This document shows, piece after piece, positions 12,655-24,041 of a stretch of 64,000 nt of DNA (position 1 is its first letter; each line of letters begins with the position of its first letter). The DNA comes from Rhizopus arrhizus (Eukaryota > Mucoromycota > Mucoromycetes > Mucorales > Rhizopodaceae): NCBI GenBank assembly GCA_024220505.1, contig JAKZZE010000038.1:248001-312000 (forward strand). Reading direction: 5' to 3'. The notes beneath the pieces are model-generated. The model ran no database searches and was not told the DNA's origin. It worked only from the letters and a program-made list of their open reading frames with translations. Both the position numbers and the translations under genes were made by a program.

Positions 12655-13250
12655 CAAAAATACCACGTCGCGTATACCATTCATAGGCAAAATGTATATC
12701 CTCAATAAGAGTGATTCTTTGAATAAACTTCTAGTTCATCTAAGCTTAAAACGATGTGTATACTATGTACAATTAACAGAAAAAGTCTAATTTCAGAGGA
12801 CTATTGAATAATTTTTTTTTTTACAAGTTACCATTGACATTTACAAACATGCTTGCCTCAGTCGCACAAAAAAAGTATTGCTTTAATCTAATTTTGACAA
12901 ACATTCTAATGTTCGTATATAGACTATTATTGGAAGAATAAACACATCATTTCTGAGTCATTCTAAATAACAAACCGTTTTTTTTTTATTCACAAGCATA
13001 CGTCCCATGTAAAAAATCTTGCAACATTACAATCATCAAATAGATGTAAAAAAAAACCCCCCCACGATACCAGTGTCCAATATAAAGTTTCAACATATCA
13101 ATTTTATCTCAAAAAGTTGATTGAATATTAATCTGAAAGAAGGGTTACATTTATTTTGTAAAACTACCATCTAGTTTTTCCAATTTAAAAATTCTAGAAA
13201 TATCCAACTATTTAGTTGGGATCTGGTTGACAACTGAAAAGAGTAATTCA
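12655..13250. other. Intergenic region, no gene seen
   Basis: 3' flank of the CipC-like gene; T- and A-runs and a C-run at 13058-13064. No gene seen. Confidence 0.45.
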
Positions 13251-13770
13251 GGTTAGTTTGTTGTCGTTCCTAAACAAATCCCAGTTGACTCCACTCCGAC
13301 TTCCAATGTGATACATGCTCTCTGAGCCACGCTTTATTTTCCTTTTTAATATAATAAAACTTGTTTTCCCTTTCTTTCCTACATCTTTCTAAGCCGCGCA
13401 TCGTGAAATAACTATGACTGATCGTTCATCTAATAATGAACAGAGAAAATACACCGAACAAGGAGTATTTGAATTACTTTGACGTTTTAAGATTGAGAAA
13501 CAAACAGCAACTTAACGAATCAGAGAAGAGCGAGAATTACCATTGGAAATCACTTCCTCTTTGGACAAAGTTACGAAGCAACAACACCAAGATAATTTCA
13601 AACGCTACAAACGAGAAATTAGTAAATACCACCATAAAGAATGGACTGTGGCAGAGGAGATCAATAAGTCTTTCCTACCAAAACTCAAACAGTTTACGGT
13701 TGACAACACCCAGGTTAATTTATTCCAGTCATTCAAAATGAAAGAAATGCCTTTTGTGAAAGACTGAGTC
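13251..13770 (+). pseudogene. Decayed copy of gag-like element X
   Basis: This stretch matches the reverse strand at 38320-38750. Shared pieces are the 5' leader (GTCGTTCCTAAAC, then CTCCGACTTCCAATGTG, then GCCACGCTTTATTTTC), the segment ATCTTTCTAAGCCGCGCATC just before the ATG, and the start of the coding frame (ATG at 13414; MT-x-x-x-NNEQ here, MTGGNNEHPPSEQ there). A core matches as LPLEIT. The frame here carries stops (after GVFELL) and shifts, so it is a relic. Confidence 0.7.
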
Positions 13771-15809
13771 TGCTGTTTTGGCTTCAAAATCCGTCACTTG
13801 GTGCCATTGTACCCTTTTGCCTTTTTTTTTTTTTTCTCTTATAATTCTTCCAAATACCATTGTAAACCCGTTCGTTTTTGCAACATAATATTTTCTATTT
13901 AATTGAGACAAAGTTGGTTCTTGTACATAGATGATTGATATCCAATTTTTAGTTGCTCTCAATTTATAGTCATAGTTGAACTTTTAGAAGTAATTGAGAA
14001 AATACACAAGGTTAAATGATGCAACCAAAGGGTTTAAAGTGACCGGGGTGACATATTCAAAAAAGCAGCATTTCATAGAAATTCAAAGATAAAGGTTGTT
14101 TGTTCTTTCTATCTAAATTATATTTGTATACATGTTATAAAGGAAGAGTTGATTTCATCATGAATTTTACCTTGAAGCTTCAATTAATACTTTCCATCAT
14201 GTCAATCGTAAAAACAACTATATTATATGGCAGCGCAACCAAAGACAAAAGTCTTGGTTATCGCTTCCACTCCCTACAAAACAGTGTGGCTGCACCATAA
14301 ATGTCTGGTCTTTTTTGGCAGGGTAACCGCAGATGTGTATTGCATACTTCTTCTGGGAGAAGAAAAGAAGCGCTTCCAGACAGAAATTACGTCTACAAAA
14401 AAGAGAGCACCTAAAATAAAGATATTGTGTTAGCAACATAAATTTTCCAATTCTTTTTCTTCTGCCATATTTATCTTTTTTTGCTCGATTCATCGAACCA
14501 ACTGCATGTTAGCCCCAGTATTCTTCTTCTGTCGCTGTCATCTGTTGATCTTCACTCATTATTACGACTTACTCATGGTAATGAGGTTCACTATATAGGC
14601 ATAGAGAGTAACAATATGGGCGTTCAGTCGCAGCACCCCATCCTGCACTAGGATGAAGGTCGAGTAGTCAGCCGCGCGCTGTTGCAAGTGATCACCATGC
14701 AAGACAAATGACGACTACCAAGGGTTTGAGGTAATGGAACTAATTTTTTTTATTTTTTTCGTTTAGGCTTTTTTCTTTGTCCTGTTTGTCGAATCCCAGC
14801 AAGCCATTGTAATCTTTTATTATGCTGTTGAGATACATTTATTATAGATATAATCCTTTTCTTGGTCAATGATTGAATTCTCATCAGTGCTCATTCTTTT
14901 TATAGTGGACCAAGTCAAAAAAGAAGTGCATGAAGGATAGTGTATTTGCTCATGGTTTAGACGGTATCTTTATATATTCTTATTGCTTCTCCTTCGTATG
15001 GACATGTACTACTATTCAGTATTATGTCGCATTGTTATATACAGATAGTAAATGATGCCATAATAGTGGTCCTGAAAGTGTAATGTCCAAGCCTTTAAAG
15101 CCGCCAATAAATAAAGTGAAGTCTGTACAATCATAAACTCCACCATTTATTATATTTAGTCCTTTGTTTTTAATTAGTAATAAAAACAAACTTTTTTTCT
15201 TGTTAAGTCCCCTTCTCAAAAATCTTATTTTCATTATAAAGGTTATAGCAAATACAACACATATATCCAGAAATAGTTGTCGTCTAATTAGAAATCATTT
15301 TGTTTACTTAAAAATTGTCCCCTCAATTTCAAAAATCGCCCTTAGGCACTGTTTTTTTTTTCACTGTATACTGTGAAATTGCCAAAGAAATATTAGATAT
15401 TGCTTTAACTGATAAAAAAGAAAATCCGAATGATATTTCTTGGGTCATCACCTGCTTGGAAAGACCATCACCAGCCACATCATTATCGTCTATTGATATG
15501 TAGTAATGCTTTCACACTTCCTAAAATGTACGATTTTTTTCTTCCAAAAGGTGTACGAAATTTTATTAATAAAATGAAAATTTATTCCACAGGGTATATG
15601 AATTTTTTTTTTTTCCTAAAGTGTACGAATACTTTCCGAAAAAGGTGTAAAAGGATATAAAATAGGATAAGCTTATCACGTGTATTATTAAAAGAAATTT
15701 TATAGATTTTTTATTTGGTTTCATACATGTAATACTCTAACAAGGATAATAAGAAAGTGGAATAAAGAAAAAGGTATATAAAGAAGAGATGAAAATAAGC
15801 ATAAGTTGT
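13771..15809. other. Intergenic region, no gene supported
   Basis: About 2 kb with several short overlapping frames on both strands but no domain or conserved motif. A GC-richer patch at 14620-14730 stands out against the AT-rich surroundings and may be a transposon relic; I could not identify it. Confidence 0.4.
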
Positions 15810-17114
15810 TTATAGTTCCATATGAACACCCATAAGTATCGTTCTATTATCTGATGTTTCATTACTTGATTCTGTTCCTTGTTCGATACTGATACTGCTG
15901 GTGATACTATTACGAGAAGGTAAGTGTATTTCGTTATTGCTATTAGTTCCACTAGTTGTATTATTGATTGTGGTTGCTGTTGTTGTTGTTGTTGTTGCTG
16001 TAGTAGTAGTAATAGTAATAGTAGTAGGAGTGACTATGTCTACTGAATGTGTGGTTGGTATTCCAGTAGAAAGAGTCGAAGTATGTCTTTCTATACACCA
16101 CCAACGATGTCCATCAGCCCATGCTTTACTTTGACATGATTTTGAACAATATTTTGCCTTTCTACATCGTCTACATTTTGCAAATTCTCGAGGTTGAGTT
16201 TCCCATTTTCTGCAAGACAAATTGGCGCAACGCCGAAGACCGCCTCGTGTTTCATCTTTTCGACAAGCGTTTCGCATAATGACACCAGCCCAATACTGAA
16301 TAGGACTGGGTTGGATACGATTACAAAACTGCTCGACAACACTAAAGACGTCCTTGCTATAAGCTGTGTGAAATAACTCTCGAATGTGAGCATATTTTGA
16401 TAGATAGGCTAATAGTTGTAAACAGAGTAAAATATCTTCTTCGCGACGAAATACTTGTTCATCCTTATTCTTCTTTATCTCTCTATGAATACGATTATGA
16501 CGCCTTTGTGCAGAATCAATTTTCACATAGGGAAATGTTGAACGGCGTAATGATGATTTGTGTGAAGCAGAAGGATGATGATTTCCTAAAAAGAAAAGTC
16601 GGTGAGTGCCCACATCATTTAATTGCATAAGTTTCGGAATATCAAACCTGCTGGTATTATTTTTTGAGTATCATCATCTATTACAATAAATAATTAAAAA
16701 AAAAATAACAAAACAATACTCATTCTTACCTTTTTGTTTCATGGTTTTGTTATTCAAAATATTTAATATAAAAGGAATTACACCAGCGTCAACTACTTTT
16801 GTTCTAATCTGTTCTGTTCCTCGAACACCGATATTCACAATACTTTGAAAAGCAAGAGTCCACTTCCAAGAAGTCAAACGATCAACTCTATTTGAAGTAC
16901 TGATCAAGATTCGAACCAGTCTTTCTAAACCTCCATCGAGACATAATATTTCTCTTATACGAGGTGAAGTTGAAGTCAAGTAAGCGAGATGAGTTAAAGA
17001 GTTGACTAGTGGCAGTGTCGCTGTACAGTCCAATGCTCTTCTATCATAAAGTGCTGAAGTAATACAGATAGTTGCTCTGTTTTGAGAAGGAAAACTAAAA
17101 TTGGGTTCTCTCAT
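15810..17114 (-). CDS. MYND-type zinc finger protein, MUB1/samB family
   Basis: Three exons on the minus strand. Exon 1 (start 17114) begins MREPNFSFPSQNRATICITS, the conserved N-terminus of the fungal MUB1/samB family, followed by armadillo-like helices (LDCTATLPLVNSLTHLAYL; GGLERLVRIL; VVDAGVIPFILNIL). A short second exon adds DDDTQKIIPAG. After a second intron the frame resumes at GNHHPSASHKSS. The MYND zinc finger follows: CANLSC, then CRRCRKAKYCSKSCQ, then H and WWC, so all seven Cys and the His are present. The tail has a long Thr tract (encoded by repeats at about 15960-16040) and Ser/Asn-rich sequence. Yeast Mub1 works with Ubr2/Rad6 to ubiquitinate Rpn4, and Aspergillus samB affects hyphal morphogenesis; the same role here is inference. 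Confidence 0.9.
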
Positions 17115-17722
17115 TATTAATGAAAAAAAGAAAGAAAGAAAGCTGCAGTCTTCATTTGATCATCATACCCTTCCCCCCCTCTTTTGTACACGTAAACACC
17201 AATTAGAAATGAATGAAACAACTCAGATTTACTCCGACACTTGAAACACTATTTATTGATGAGTGATCAAGAATTTGAAGAGTAAATAAGAGTGCTTTAA
17301 AATGATTCTGAATGCCAATTAACACTCTCTGCAGGAGAGGGAGAAGAGAGAGGGGGGGGGAGAAGGGAGGAAGAGTGTGATATATATAAAAAAAATGCTA
17401 TTTCATTATGACTGCGGTACATGCTTAGGCAGATGGATGCGTAGAAAGTGTTGATTGTGTGAAATAAGCTCAATTGTGAATTGTTTTATATGCCTTCAAG
17501 TGTTGCTTATTAATTAGAGGGTTCATGTTAAGATGGAGATTAAATAAATGTGCATGTGTGAGAATGAGATATGAAAGAGTAAGCTGAGTAAGTTTAGTGG
17601 AAATGATATGACAAACAAGACAAGCTTAGTTGTCACTTGTGATTCTTTTTCTTATTGAATATGAGAAAGAGAATACTAGAAGGGTTGTGAAGAGAGGTAC
17701 TAAAAGGATTGAGTTCATTATA
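17115..17722. other. Intergenic region
   Basis: Holds the 5' flank of the MUB1/samB gene, a purine-rich run (about 17330-17370, including G-runs) and the 3' flank of the next gene. No further gene seen. Confidence 0.45.
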
Positions 17723-18287
17723 TTATTTTAAAGTATTTTGATTAGGATAATAAACATTTGAAGGTAATTGAAGTGTTGAAAAAGGAGAATAGGGTGGTGG
17801 TGAGCTATCTGATCTCGAGATGTAATGTAAAAGGTTATATCTGTTATCAAATTCAATAGTGATTGCCTAAAAGATTAAATACCATCTCCATTCTCTTTCT
17901 CTACTTACATAAATTGATGTAGGCTGAGTAGATAAAACTCGTTCGGGAGTCAAATAGGTCAACTTGAAGTTTATTCCTCGTACATTCTCTGTGGCATTCA
18001 TACAAGAACATAATTTCAGCATTTCTCTTTCAAACTAAGAGTGTTATTAATTCTGATACCTAACGTAATCATACCTTTCTCTGTCTTTTACTTTTCCAAA
18101 AGAGTGATAGAATACTAAGAAATGAAAACAAGAAGGGAATGACTAGGATGATCTCTACATGATTTGTATAATGCATCGTGCTCATTATCATCAATAAAAC
18201 AAAAAAAGTAAAGCAAACGATCCAAGTGTTGATTGCGGTTGGAACAAACGGAGGATGCTTCTGAGCCATACTATTGAACGTATTCAT
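17723..18287 (-). CDS. Small membrane protein with two transmembrane helices, family unknown
   Basis: Three exons on the minus strand join in frame. Exon 1 from the ATG at 18287 (MNTFNSMAQKHPPFVPTAIN) contains two hydrophobic helices, WIVCFTFFVLLMIMSTMHY and IILVIPFLFSFLSILSLF, followed by basic KSKRQRK. Exon 2 continues FEREMLKLCSCMNATENVRG with INFKLTYLTPERVLSTQPTS, and exon 3 ends with a Ser/Pro-rich tail (SDSSPPPYSPFSTLQLP) and stop at 17723. About 160 residues. The Pro/Tyr-rich tail contains PPPY, a match to WW-domain/Nedd4 ligand motifs (inference: possible ubiquitin-ligase adaptor contact). An in-frame ATG nine codons upstream (18314) is possible, but a TTAG acceptor-like site lies between the two. 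I do not recognise the family. Confidence 0.65.
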
Positions 18288-18952
18288 GATCCTAAGAAAC
18301 TCACAAGTACTCAACTAACCCTATCTTTATCAGTACAGTATTCATTCTCTGTCAATTCACTTTTACCGTACACATCCTTCTAAATCAGAGTTATAATGAT
18401 CAGCAAATCGGCCTTTATCATATACGCAGTGCAAGGACTTCATTTATAAAATTGAAAAAAAAGAAAAGAAGAATATATTCAGGAGATACTCATTTAACCA
18501 ATTATTATAAGGAGGAAGAAGAAAGTGAGAGACGGGGGGAAATGAAGATCATCTTGTTCTTTATAGTTCACCGTAGTCTCCATCCTCATTTAAACTCAGC
18601 GCATTTTCTATCACTTAAAATAGGTTGAATTAAATCACAGCTGAATACTATTTTATTCATTCAACCCATTTGGGGTAATTATTGTTTCCATGACTACATT
18701 TGATTAATGATTGACACTATTTTTATCCTACATCTGACACGTTTATTAGTTGACCCCATTTGCCTCTCTTATAGTCACCCTGTTTCATCAATCACTAGGC
18801 AACAATAATTTATCCACCTCATCTTTTGCTTCCCTCACCAATCTGAACCTCCCCCTTTTTTTTTATCGTGTAACTATGACTGTCAACTTTCTCACGCTTC
18901 ACGAATAAAAGTTAAAATGAGTTGATTTATCTAGAATACGAGAATAGAGAGC

Positions 18953-19007
<55 letters not shown>

Positions 19008-19484
19008 GTAAAGACATTTGCAATTGATTAAATCCAGTTATTTCTCACTTTTTTTAACAAGCTCTTTAGATGGTTTTCAATTGATTATAAAAAAAATCAA
19101 TTAAAAAAAAAGGTTTACCTAAAATGGTCAATAAATAGAAAGACTTGTTCAGACAATACGAAACGGAAAAGAACAAAAAAAAAAAAAAAAAATCAAAGGA
19201 TGTTACGCAAATCTGTCCATGTCCTTTTCTATCTCACATGTCCATCCTAAATCAAATAAACTTTTGCTTTTTTTTTTAATTTTATTCTTTTTTTCTTTTT
19301 TAATGAATTAAAAAGTTTATATTCTTTCTTAAAAAAAAATGAAGAAGCCAACTACATGTTACAGACATCGACCAGAGATAGTAAAGAAGAGAGAAAGAGA
19401 TGATTTGGATTACGATAGAATAGAAAAGGTAAAAGGATAAGTAAAGAAAGATGATTCTGATGGAGAAGGGGGGATGATTAGGAA
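18288..19484. other. Intergenic region with long T/A tract
   Basis: Divergent 5' flanks of the membrane-protein gene and the Met30-like gene. It contains an unusual uninterrupted T-run of about 36 followed directly by about 16 A (18955-19007), plus further A- and T-runs to 19340. No gene seen. Confidence 0.6.
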
Positions 19485-20933
19485 ATGAAAAAGATATCAA
19501 GTTCAGATAAAGAAGCAATCAATCATATCTGGTCTTTATTTGCTGCAGCACCTTCAGATCAAAGAATTCTTATTCTCAAAGGTATCCTTTCTACTTGTTG
19601 TATGCCTCAATTATCTTTTATATTTAATGCTACAAAACCTTTATTACGTATCGACTTTGTTGCCATCTTACCAAAAGAGATCAACCTGACCATCTTTTCT
19701 TATTTGGACGCAAAGACACTCTGTCATGCTGCTCAAGTATCCCAGACATGGAAAGAGATTGCGAATGATGATTTACTTTGGCATCAAATGTGTGAACAGC
19801 ATATCGATAAAAAGTGTACAAAATGTGGATGGGGATTACCTTTGTTGGATAAAAAAAGATTGAAAAGACAAAATAGAAAGAATCAACCTGTTTTGAAGAA
19901 AAGGGTCATAAATCAACAAGTTCAATCAATCATCAAAAGACCTTGGAAAGATGTATACAGTGAACGAATGGTGGTAGAAAGGAATTGGCGTAACAATCAA
20001 TACAACCTCTTGCGTCTCCAGGGACACACAGATGGCGTGATGTGCATCCAATTTTGTGAAATATCAAAATTAGTCATCACTGGTTCCCTTGATAAGACCA
20101 TACGTGTTTGGCATTTAGAAACCGGTGAACTCATCCGGACTTTGATAGCACATTCTGGTGGTATTCGTTCCCTTCAATTTGATGATGCTAAACTTGTGAC
20201 GGGATCGATGGATAAGACATTAAGAGTATGGAATCATCATACCGGTCAGTGTATTCGTACCTTAGAAGGTCACTCTGGTCCTGTACTCGACTTACATTTT
20301 GATGAGCGTATGATGGCCAGTGGATCAACAGATCATACTGTTCGTGTATGGAATTTTGATATCGGAGAATGTTGTACTTTATTGGGTCATACAGATTGGG
20401 TGAATTCGGTAAGATTATGTAAAGAGGGCAAGATGTTGATATCCAGTAGTGATGACACAACCATCCGTCTTTGGGATCTTTCAACACGTTCATGTACCAA
20501 AATATTTCAGGGACATGTCGGACAAGTACAAGTTGCTCTTCCTAGTCCTGATGGATTCAGACAGTGTCTTGTAAATAGCTCATCCTCAACATCTTCCATC
20601 CTTCAACCTTTAACTAATTCTGAATCCATCATCATCTCAAGTTCACTTGATAATACAATCAAATTATGGGATATTCAAACAGGTCAGTGTATTCGTACAC
20701 TGTTTGGTCATATCCAAGGTATCTGGGCACTTGATTTTGATAAACTTCACATCATCTCTGGTTCTCATGACAAGACAATTCGAGTGTGGGATACAGCCAG
20801 TGGTCAGTGTCTTTATGCATTAGAAGGACATCATGAATCGGTGAGAACTGTAAGATTGAGTGATACGAGAATTGCATCCGGAAGTGATGATGGTGAGGTT
20901 ATCATTTGGGATTTTGGTAGAGTCATAAAATAA
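19485..20933 (+). CDS. sconB: F-box/WD40 substrate receptor of SCF ligase, Met30/SconB type
   Basis: 482 residues in one uninterrupted frame. An N-terminal helical region (IWSLFAAAPSDQRILILKGI; CCMPQLSFI) precedes an F-box at about 62-105 (LPKEINLTIFSYLDAKTLCH, then AAQVSQTWKEIANDDLLWHQ). A conserved basic link follows (CEQHIDKKCTKCGWGLPLL), then about seven WD40 repeats (about 175-480) ending in pairs such as KTIRVWHLETGE, KTLRVWNHHTGQ, NTIKLWDIQTGQ and KTIRVWDTASGQ. Met30/SconB recruits targets such as Met4-type activators to the Skp1-cullin ligase and represses sulfur assimilation when sulfur is sufficient; it also has cell-cycle roles in yeast. It is convergent with the PIG-O gene, with only 54 bp between the stop codons. 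Confidence 0.92.
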   Translation: MKKISSSDKEAINHIWSLFAAAPSDQRILILKGILSTCCMPQLSFIFNATKPLLRIDFVAILPKEINLTIFSYLDAKTLCHAAQVSQTWKEIANDDLLWHQMCEQHIDKKCTKCGWGLPLLDKKRLKRQNRKNQPVLKKRVINQQVQSIIKRPWKDVYSERMVVERNWRNNQYNLLRLQGHTDGVMCIQFCEISKLVITGSLDKTIRVWHLETGELIRTLIAHSGGIRSLQFDDAKLVTGSMDKTLRVWNHHTGQCIRTLEGHSGPVLDLHFDERMMASGSTDHTVRVWNFDIGECCTLLGHTDWVNSVRLCKEGKMLISSSDDTTIRLWDLSTRSCTKIFQGHVGQVQVALPSPDGFRQCLVNSSSSTSSILQPLTNSESIIISSSLDNTIKLWDIQTGQCIRTLFGHIQGIWALDFDKLHIISGSHDKTIRVWDTASGQCLYALEGHHESVRTVRLSDTRIASGSDDGEVIIWDFGRVIK

Positions 20934-20987
20934 ATAAATGATGCAATAAGACAAGTGTGTGTGTGTTACAAGTAGCATAATTCTATT

Positions 20988-23888
20988 TTATATGTTTTTT
21001 TCAAAGAATATCGCAATCAAATGTGCTCCAATATTCAATAAAGTCTGAAATAAGAAACGAGGTGCAAATATTTTCCATGTCATCAAGTGTCTTTTTAAAA
21101 TAAATACAAAAATTGAACATAAACAAGTCGGTATACTTTGCATCAGAACCAATAAATAAAGTGACTTTTTGTTTTCTTTATCCGATTCTGGTAAGACAAT
21201 CAACCAACCTATCCAAGATATCAAATATCCTGTCAATGTCGAAAGGGTCACAAGTATCATCCCACCATAATAACTCATCTCGTCAAATCCAACAAAGGCT
21301 GCTTTCCAAGGTAAAGAAGTAAAGGTAGCTTGATGTCCTGTGACAAAAAAGAGATGATGTCCATAATACTGCAAAATCATCAACCTCAGCAAAAGACTTG
21401 AATCATCACCTTCGTTCAATAAACTCATCATCCAGCAAGAAACAAAGACGATCATGGCCCCTAACGGACGCTGAATCATCGCCAACACATTACTCCATAA
21501 CAACAGGATCGACCAAGCCTTTTGAGATCTTTTCAATCGATTTCTATAAAGTACATGAATCATACCAAATAAACTTGACCCATAGACCAGACGAGGCAAG
21601 TAAACATTTAGTATTTTCCGAATCGCAATTGGGAGATCTCTGTTTGTTTCAAACGAGCTTTGATAGACTTCTTGAACGATCCTTGTTATCACCATCACAC
21701 AGCATAACCCATAAATCCCTCTAATCATCCTCTCCTCCTTTCCTACCTTGTCCTTCATCACTCTCGACAGATAGCTCATCAACACAGAGGTCAATCCAAG
21801 AAAGCAAAATAAGAAAAAGGTTTGAAGTCGGTCATCAAAGGATAAAGAGTCATGTTGAATGTATCTGCAATATGGAAATTGCTCTTCGCGACATTGGCCG
21901 GTGATACTGTTGAGTCGGATGACGACCATAAACAAAAGAGGTGCCTTGGCTGCTCGAACAAGGTTTTTGACCGTAGGCTGTTGGATTGCACAATTCTTGA
22001 TGAGCCAGATAAAGGTCAAGGCAGAAAGGATGTGCTTTGTACTATAGTCTTCCCAAACCACATAACTATTGGATCCCAACGTAAGCGATTGAATCAAACT
22101 AATCATTAAAACAATCATCCTGTCAGAAAACAAGGAAGACTCTTTACCAAATGCGCCCAACAGCAAAAGTGCAGTAGACGACAACAAAAAGACACCTATC
22201 CAATCTGTCATGTTCATCTTTTCAAATGATCCACCTTGCAATACGATCATCACACAAATAGCTAATGATATCAACATTACAAGCAAAGGATAAAGTTTGC
22301 CTTGATATTTACTAATCATCAACCAGATCGACAAACAAGTACCAAGGACCAAGAGAATGATTCCCAGCAGCATCGACCCTGCGTCAAAATGTGCCCAGAT
22401 GGATTCACAGTATTTAATGGTACTCGTCAGAAAAGCATCATACTCGAGTAGTGCATTTTCTAATTGCTCTTGAAATTGATAGAGCTCATCTGCGGATAGT
22501 GTGGATAGGTTGGAGAGAGAGGCGATAAAAGAAGTTTGAGAGGCAAGTTCAAATAGAATGTCGTCTGCACGGTGGAAATGTTGAAGGATAGGCTCCAGAA
22601 GGATGAGAGAAAAGTCTGCTTGCTGCGTATGTTGAGAATAATGTATGAGATAATCACGAACCTGTAAGGCATTCATCCGAAACTGCCCAATCATATAAAG
22701 CAAGTTTCGCATCTTATTGTCCAAATGTCCCCCAGGTAAAAGTACGTTGGGAACAATAGCACCGAGATTCCCAAATGGTATCGGTACCTGAAATAAATAG
22801 GCCAAAGTGGGCACTAGATGAATCTGAGCAATAACAGGATATCTTGTCGCATCATATTCTAGCCTCTCTGATATGGATCGTATGTCATAACCAAGCCGCT
22901 TTGCTCTGGCATCATGGATACGCGTATAAAGTTCTTGATAATACTCACCTTCATGAAGCAAGGGTCGACCGGAATAAACAAACAGCGTGCTCATCACTTC
23001 CTCCAAGCTTTCTCCTCCATGATCGCCTTCAGGTGACATGCCGTGATCTCCCATGAGAACAAGCAGTGTGTTGTTATCCACCTGTTGTAAGATTCGCTCA
23101 ATCACACTATTCATTTGATCGAGCTTCCTAGCCATATTTGGATGAGCAGGGCCATGTGTATGTCCACAGTGATCGACACCCAAAAAGTGTGCAATAGCAA
23201 GGTCCCAGTGTCTGCCTTGGTCGTCGTCTTCCATCAGTGGCCAAAGATGGGACAAGATGGCATTGTCTACTGAATCAAGATCGAGCATCTTGAAGCTATC
23301 ACTATCAAATGTGCGTTGGGGGTGATCAAAAACATCGGGGTAGAGGTGAACCCAAGTGTCGTCTCCCATAAAGTAAATCGAGTTGAATCGACGCTTTAGG
23401 TGGTGTAAGAGGTGATCTTCTTGTACGGCTGATGAAGCGAAATTTGAGCCGGCGTCAATAAACGTCGGTAGGGAACCAGTCATAAGGCCCTTGACGCGTT
23501 GCATAGTAGTTGTGGGAGGATCCGCACGAAATTGAAATAAAAGAGATGATTGAGAATGGGTGTTTAAGAGGTGTTGAATGATGGGAATTTTGTTAAGGTA
23601 ATGACGGTCAGTGATGTTGCTGCTTATTACGAAATCAAAGCGTAATGCATCAATAACAATAAAGATGGCGCGATTGAATGGTTTTCCTGGCTGAATGATG
23701 GGTAATAAAGGTGTCGACGAAGGTGATGACAGTGGAAATTGCTCCCAAGGGGTACGTGAATGGCCACGAATATCAAACGTTTGCCGCGTTAGTAAAAACC
23801 CTTTTAGAAATATATAAATGCCAAACACTTGAATACATGCTTGTATAATAAACAATGTTCTAAGTGACGGCTGAAAGCAAAACCGCAT
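20988..23888 (-). CDS. GPI13: GPI ethanolamine phosphate transferase 3 (PIG-O/GPI13)
   Basis: Adds phosphoethanolamine to the third mannose of the GPI anchor precursor in the ER, the group later linked to the protein. A single frame of 966 residues from the first ATG (23888, MRFCFQPSLRTLFIIQACIQ); the frame stays open upstream only to a GTG, so the ATG is preferred. An N-terminal helix is followed by a lumenal alkaline-phosphatase-fold domain: FIVIDALRFDF (metal site and nucleophile region), PTTTMQRVKGLMTGSLPTFI, FLGVDHCGHTHGP and LLVLMGDHGMSPEGDHGG supply the usual Asp/His ligands. From about residue 490 onward there are many transmembrane helices. SFDDRLQTFFLF fits PIG-O better than PIG-N or PIG-G. 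Upstream, 153 bp separate it from the divergent RPB5 gene. Confidence 0.93.
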   Translation of the reverse strand: MRFCFQPSLRTLFIIQACIQVFGIYIFLKGFLLTRQTFDIRGHSRTPWEQFPLSSPSSTPLLPIIQPGKPFNRAIFIVIDALRFDFVISSNITDRHYLNKIPIIQHLLNTHSQSSLLFQFRADPPTTTMQRVKGLMTGSLPTFIDAGSNFASSAVQEDHLLHHLKRRFNSIYFMGDDTWVHLYPDVFDHPQRTFDSDSFKMLDLDSVDNAILSHLWPLMEDDDQGRHWDLAIAHFLGVDHCGHTHGPAHPNMARKLDQMNSVIERILQQVDNNTLLVLMGDHGMSPEGDHGGESLEEVMSTLFVYSGRPLLHEGEYYQELYTRIHDARAKRLGYDIRSISERLEYDATRYPVIAQIHLVPTLAYLFQVPIPFGNLGAIVPNVLLPGGHLDNKMRNLLYMIGQFRMNALQVRDYLIHYSQHTQQADFSLILLEPILQHFHRADDILFELASQTSFIASLSNLSTLSADELYQFQEQLENALLEYDAFLTSTIKYCESIWAHFDAGSMLLGIILLVLGTCLSIWLMISKYQGKLYPLLVMLISLAICVMIVLQGGSFEKMNMTDWIGVFLLSSTALLLLGAFGKESSLFSDRMIVLMISLIQSLTLGSNSYVVWEDYSTKHILSALTFIWLIKNCAIQQPTVKNLVRAAKAPLLFMVVIRLNSITGQCREEQFPYCRYIQHDSLSFDDRLQTFFLFCFLGLTSVLMSYLSRVMKDKVGKEERMIRGIYGLCCVMVITRIVQEVYQSSFETNRDLPIAIRKILNVYLPRLVYGSSLFGMIHVLYRNRLKRSQKAWSILLLWSNVLAMIQRPLGAMIVFVSCWMMSLLNEGDDSSLLLRLMILQYYGHHLFFVTGHQATFTSLPWKAAFVGFDEMSYYGGMILVTLSTLTGYLISWIGWLIVLPESDKENKKSLYLLVLMQSIPTCLCSIFVFILKRHLMTWKIFAPRFLFQTLLNIGAHLIAIFFEKNI

Positions 23889-24041
23889 TAAAATAGATAA
23901 ATGAAAACGATCTGTGTTCAACTGAATAAAGGGGGAAAAGAGGTGTGTGGCTAAAATTAAAACAGTCACAACGTTGAACCTTTTGTTGAAGCGATAAAAA
24001 AAAAAACTTATTTGTTTTCAGTAAGCAAATATATTAAAAGA
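23889..24041. promoter_or_regulatory. Shared divergent promoter, PIG-O / RPB5
   Basis: 153 bp between divergent start codons, with an A/T-rich core (about 23995-24010). Both genes must be driven from here or from overlapping 5' ends; no clear TATA box is seen. Confidence 0.45.

Noticed and set aside
13436..13767. Small genes at 13.4-13.8 kb
   Set aside because: They are pieces of a decayed element-X copy with stops and shifts relative to the copy at 37.3-38.6 kb.
21398..21724. Plus-strand frames inside the PIG-O gene
   Set aside because: Antisense shadows of a 966-codon conserved gene.
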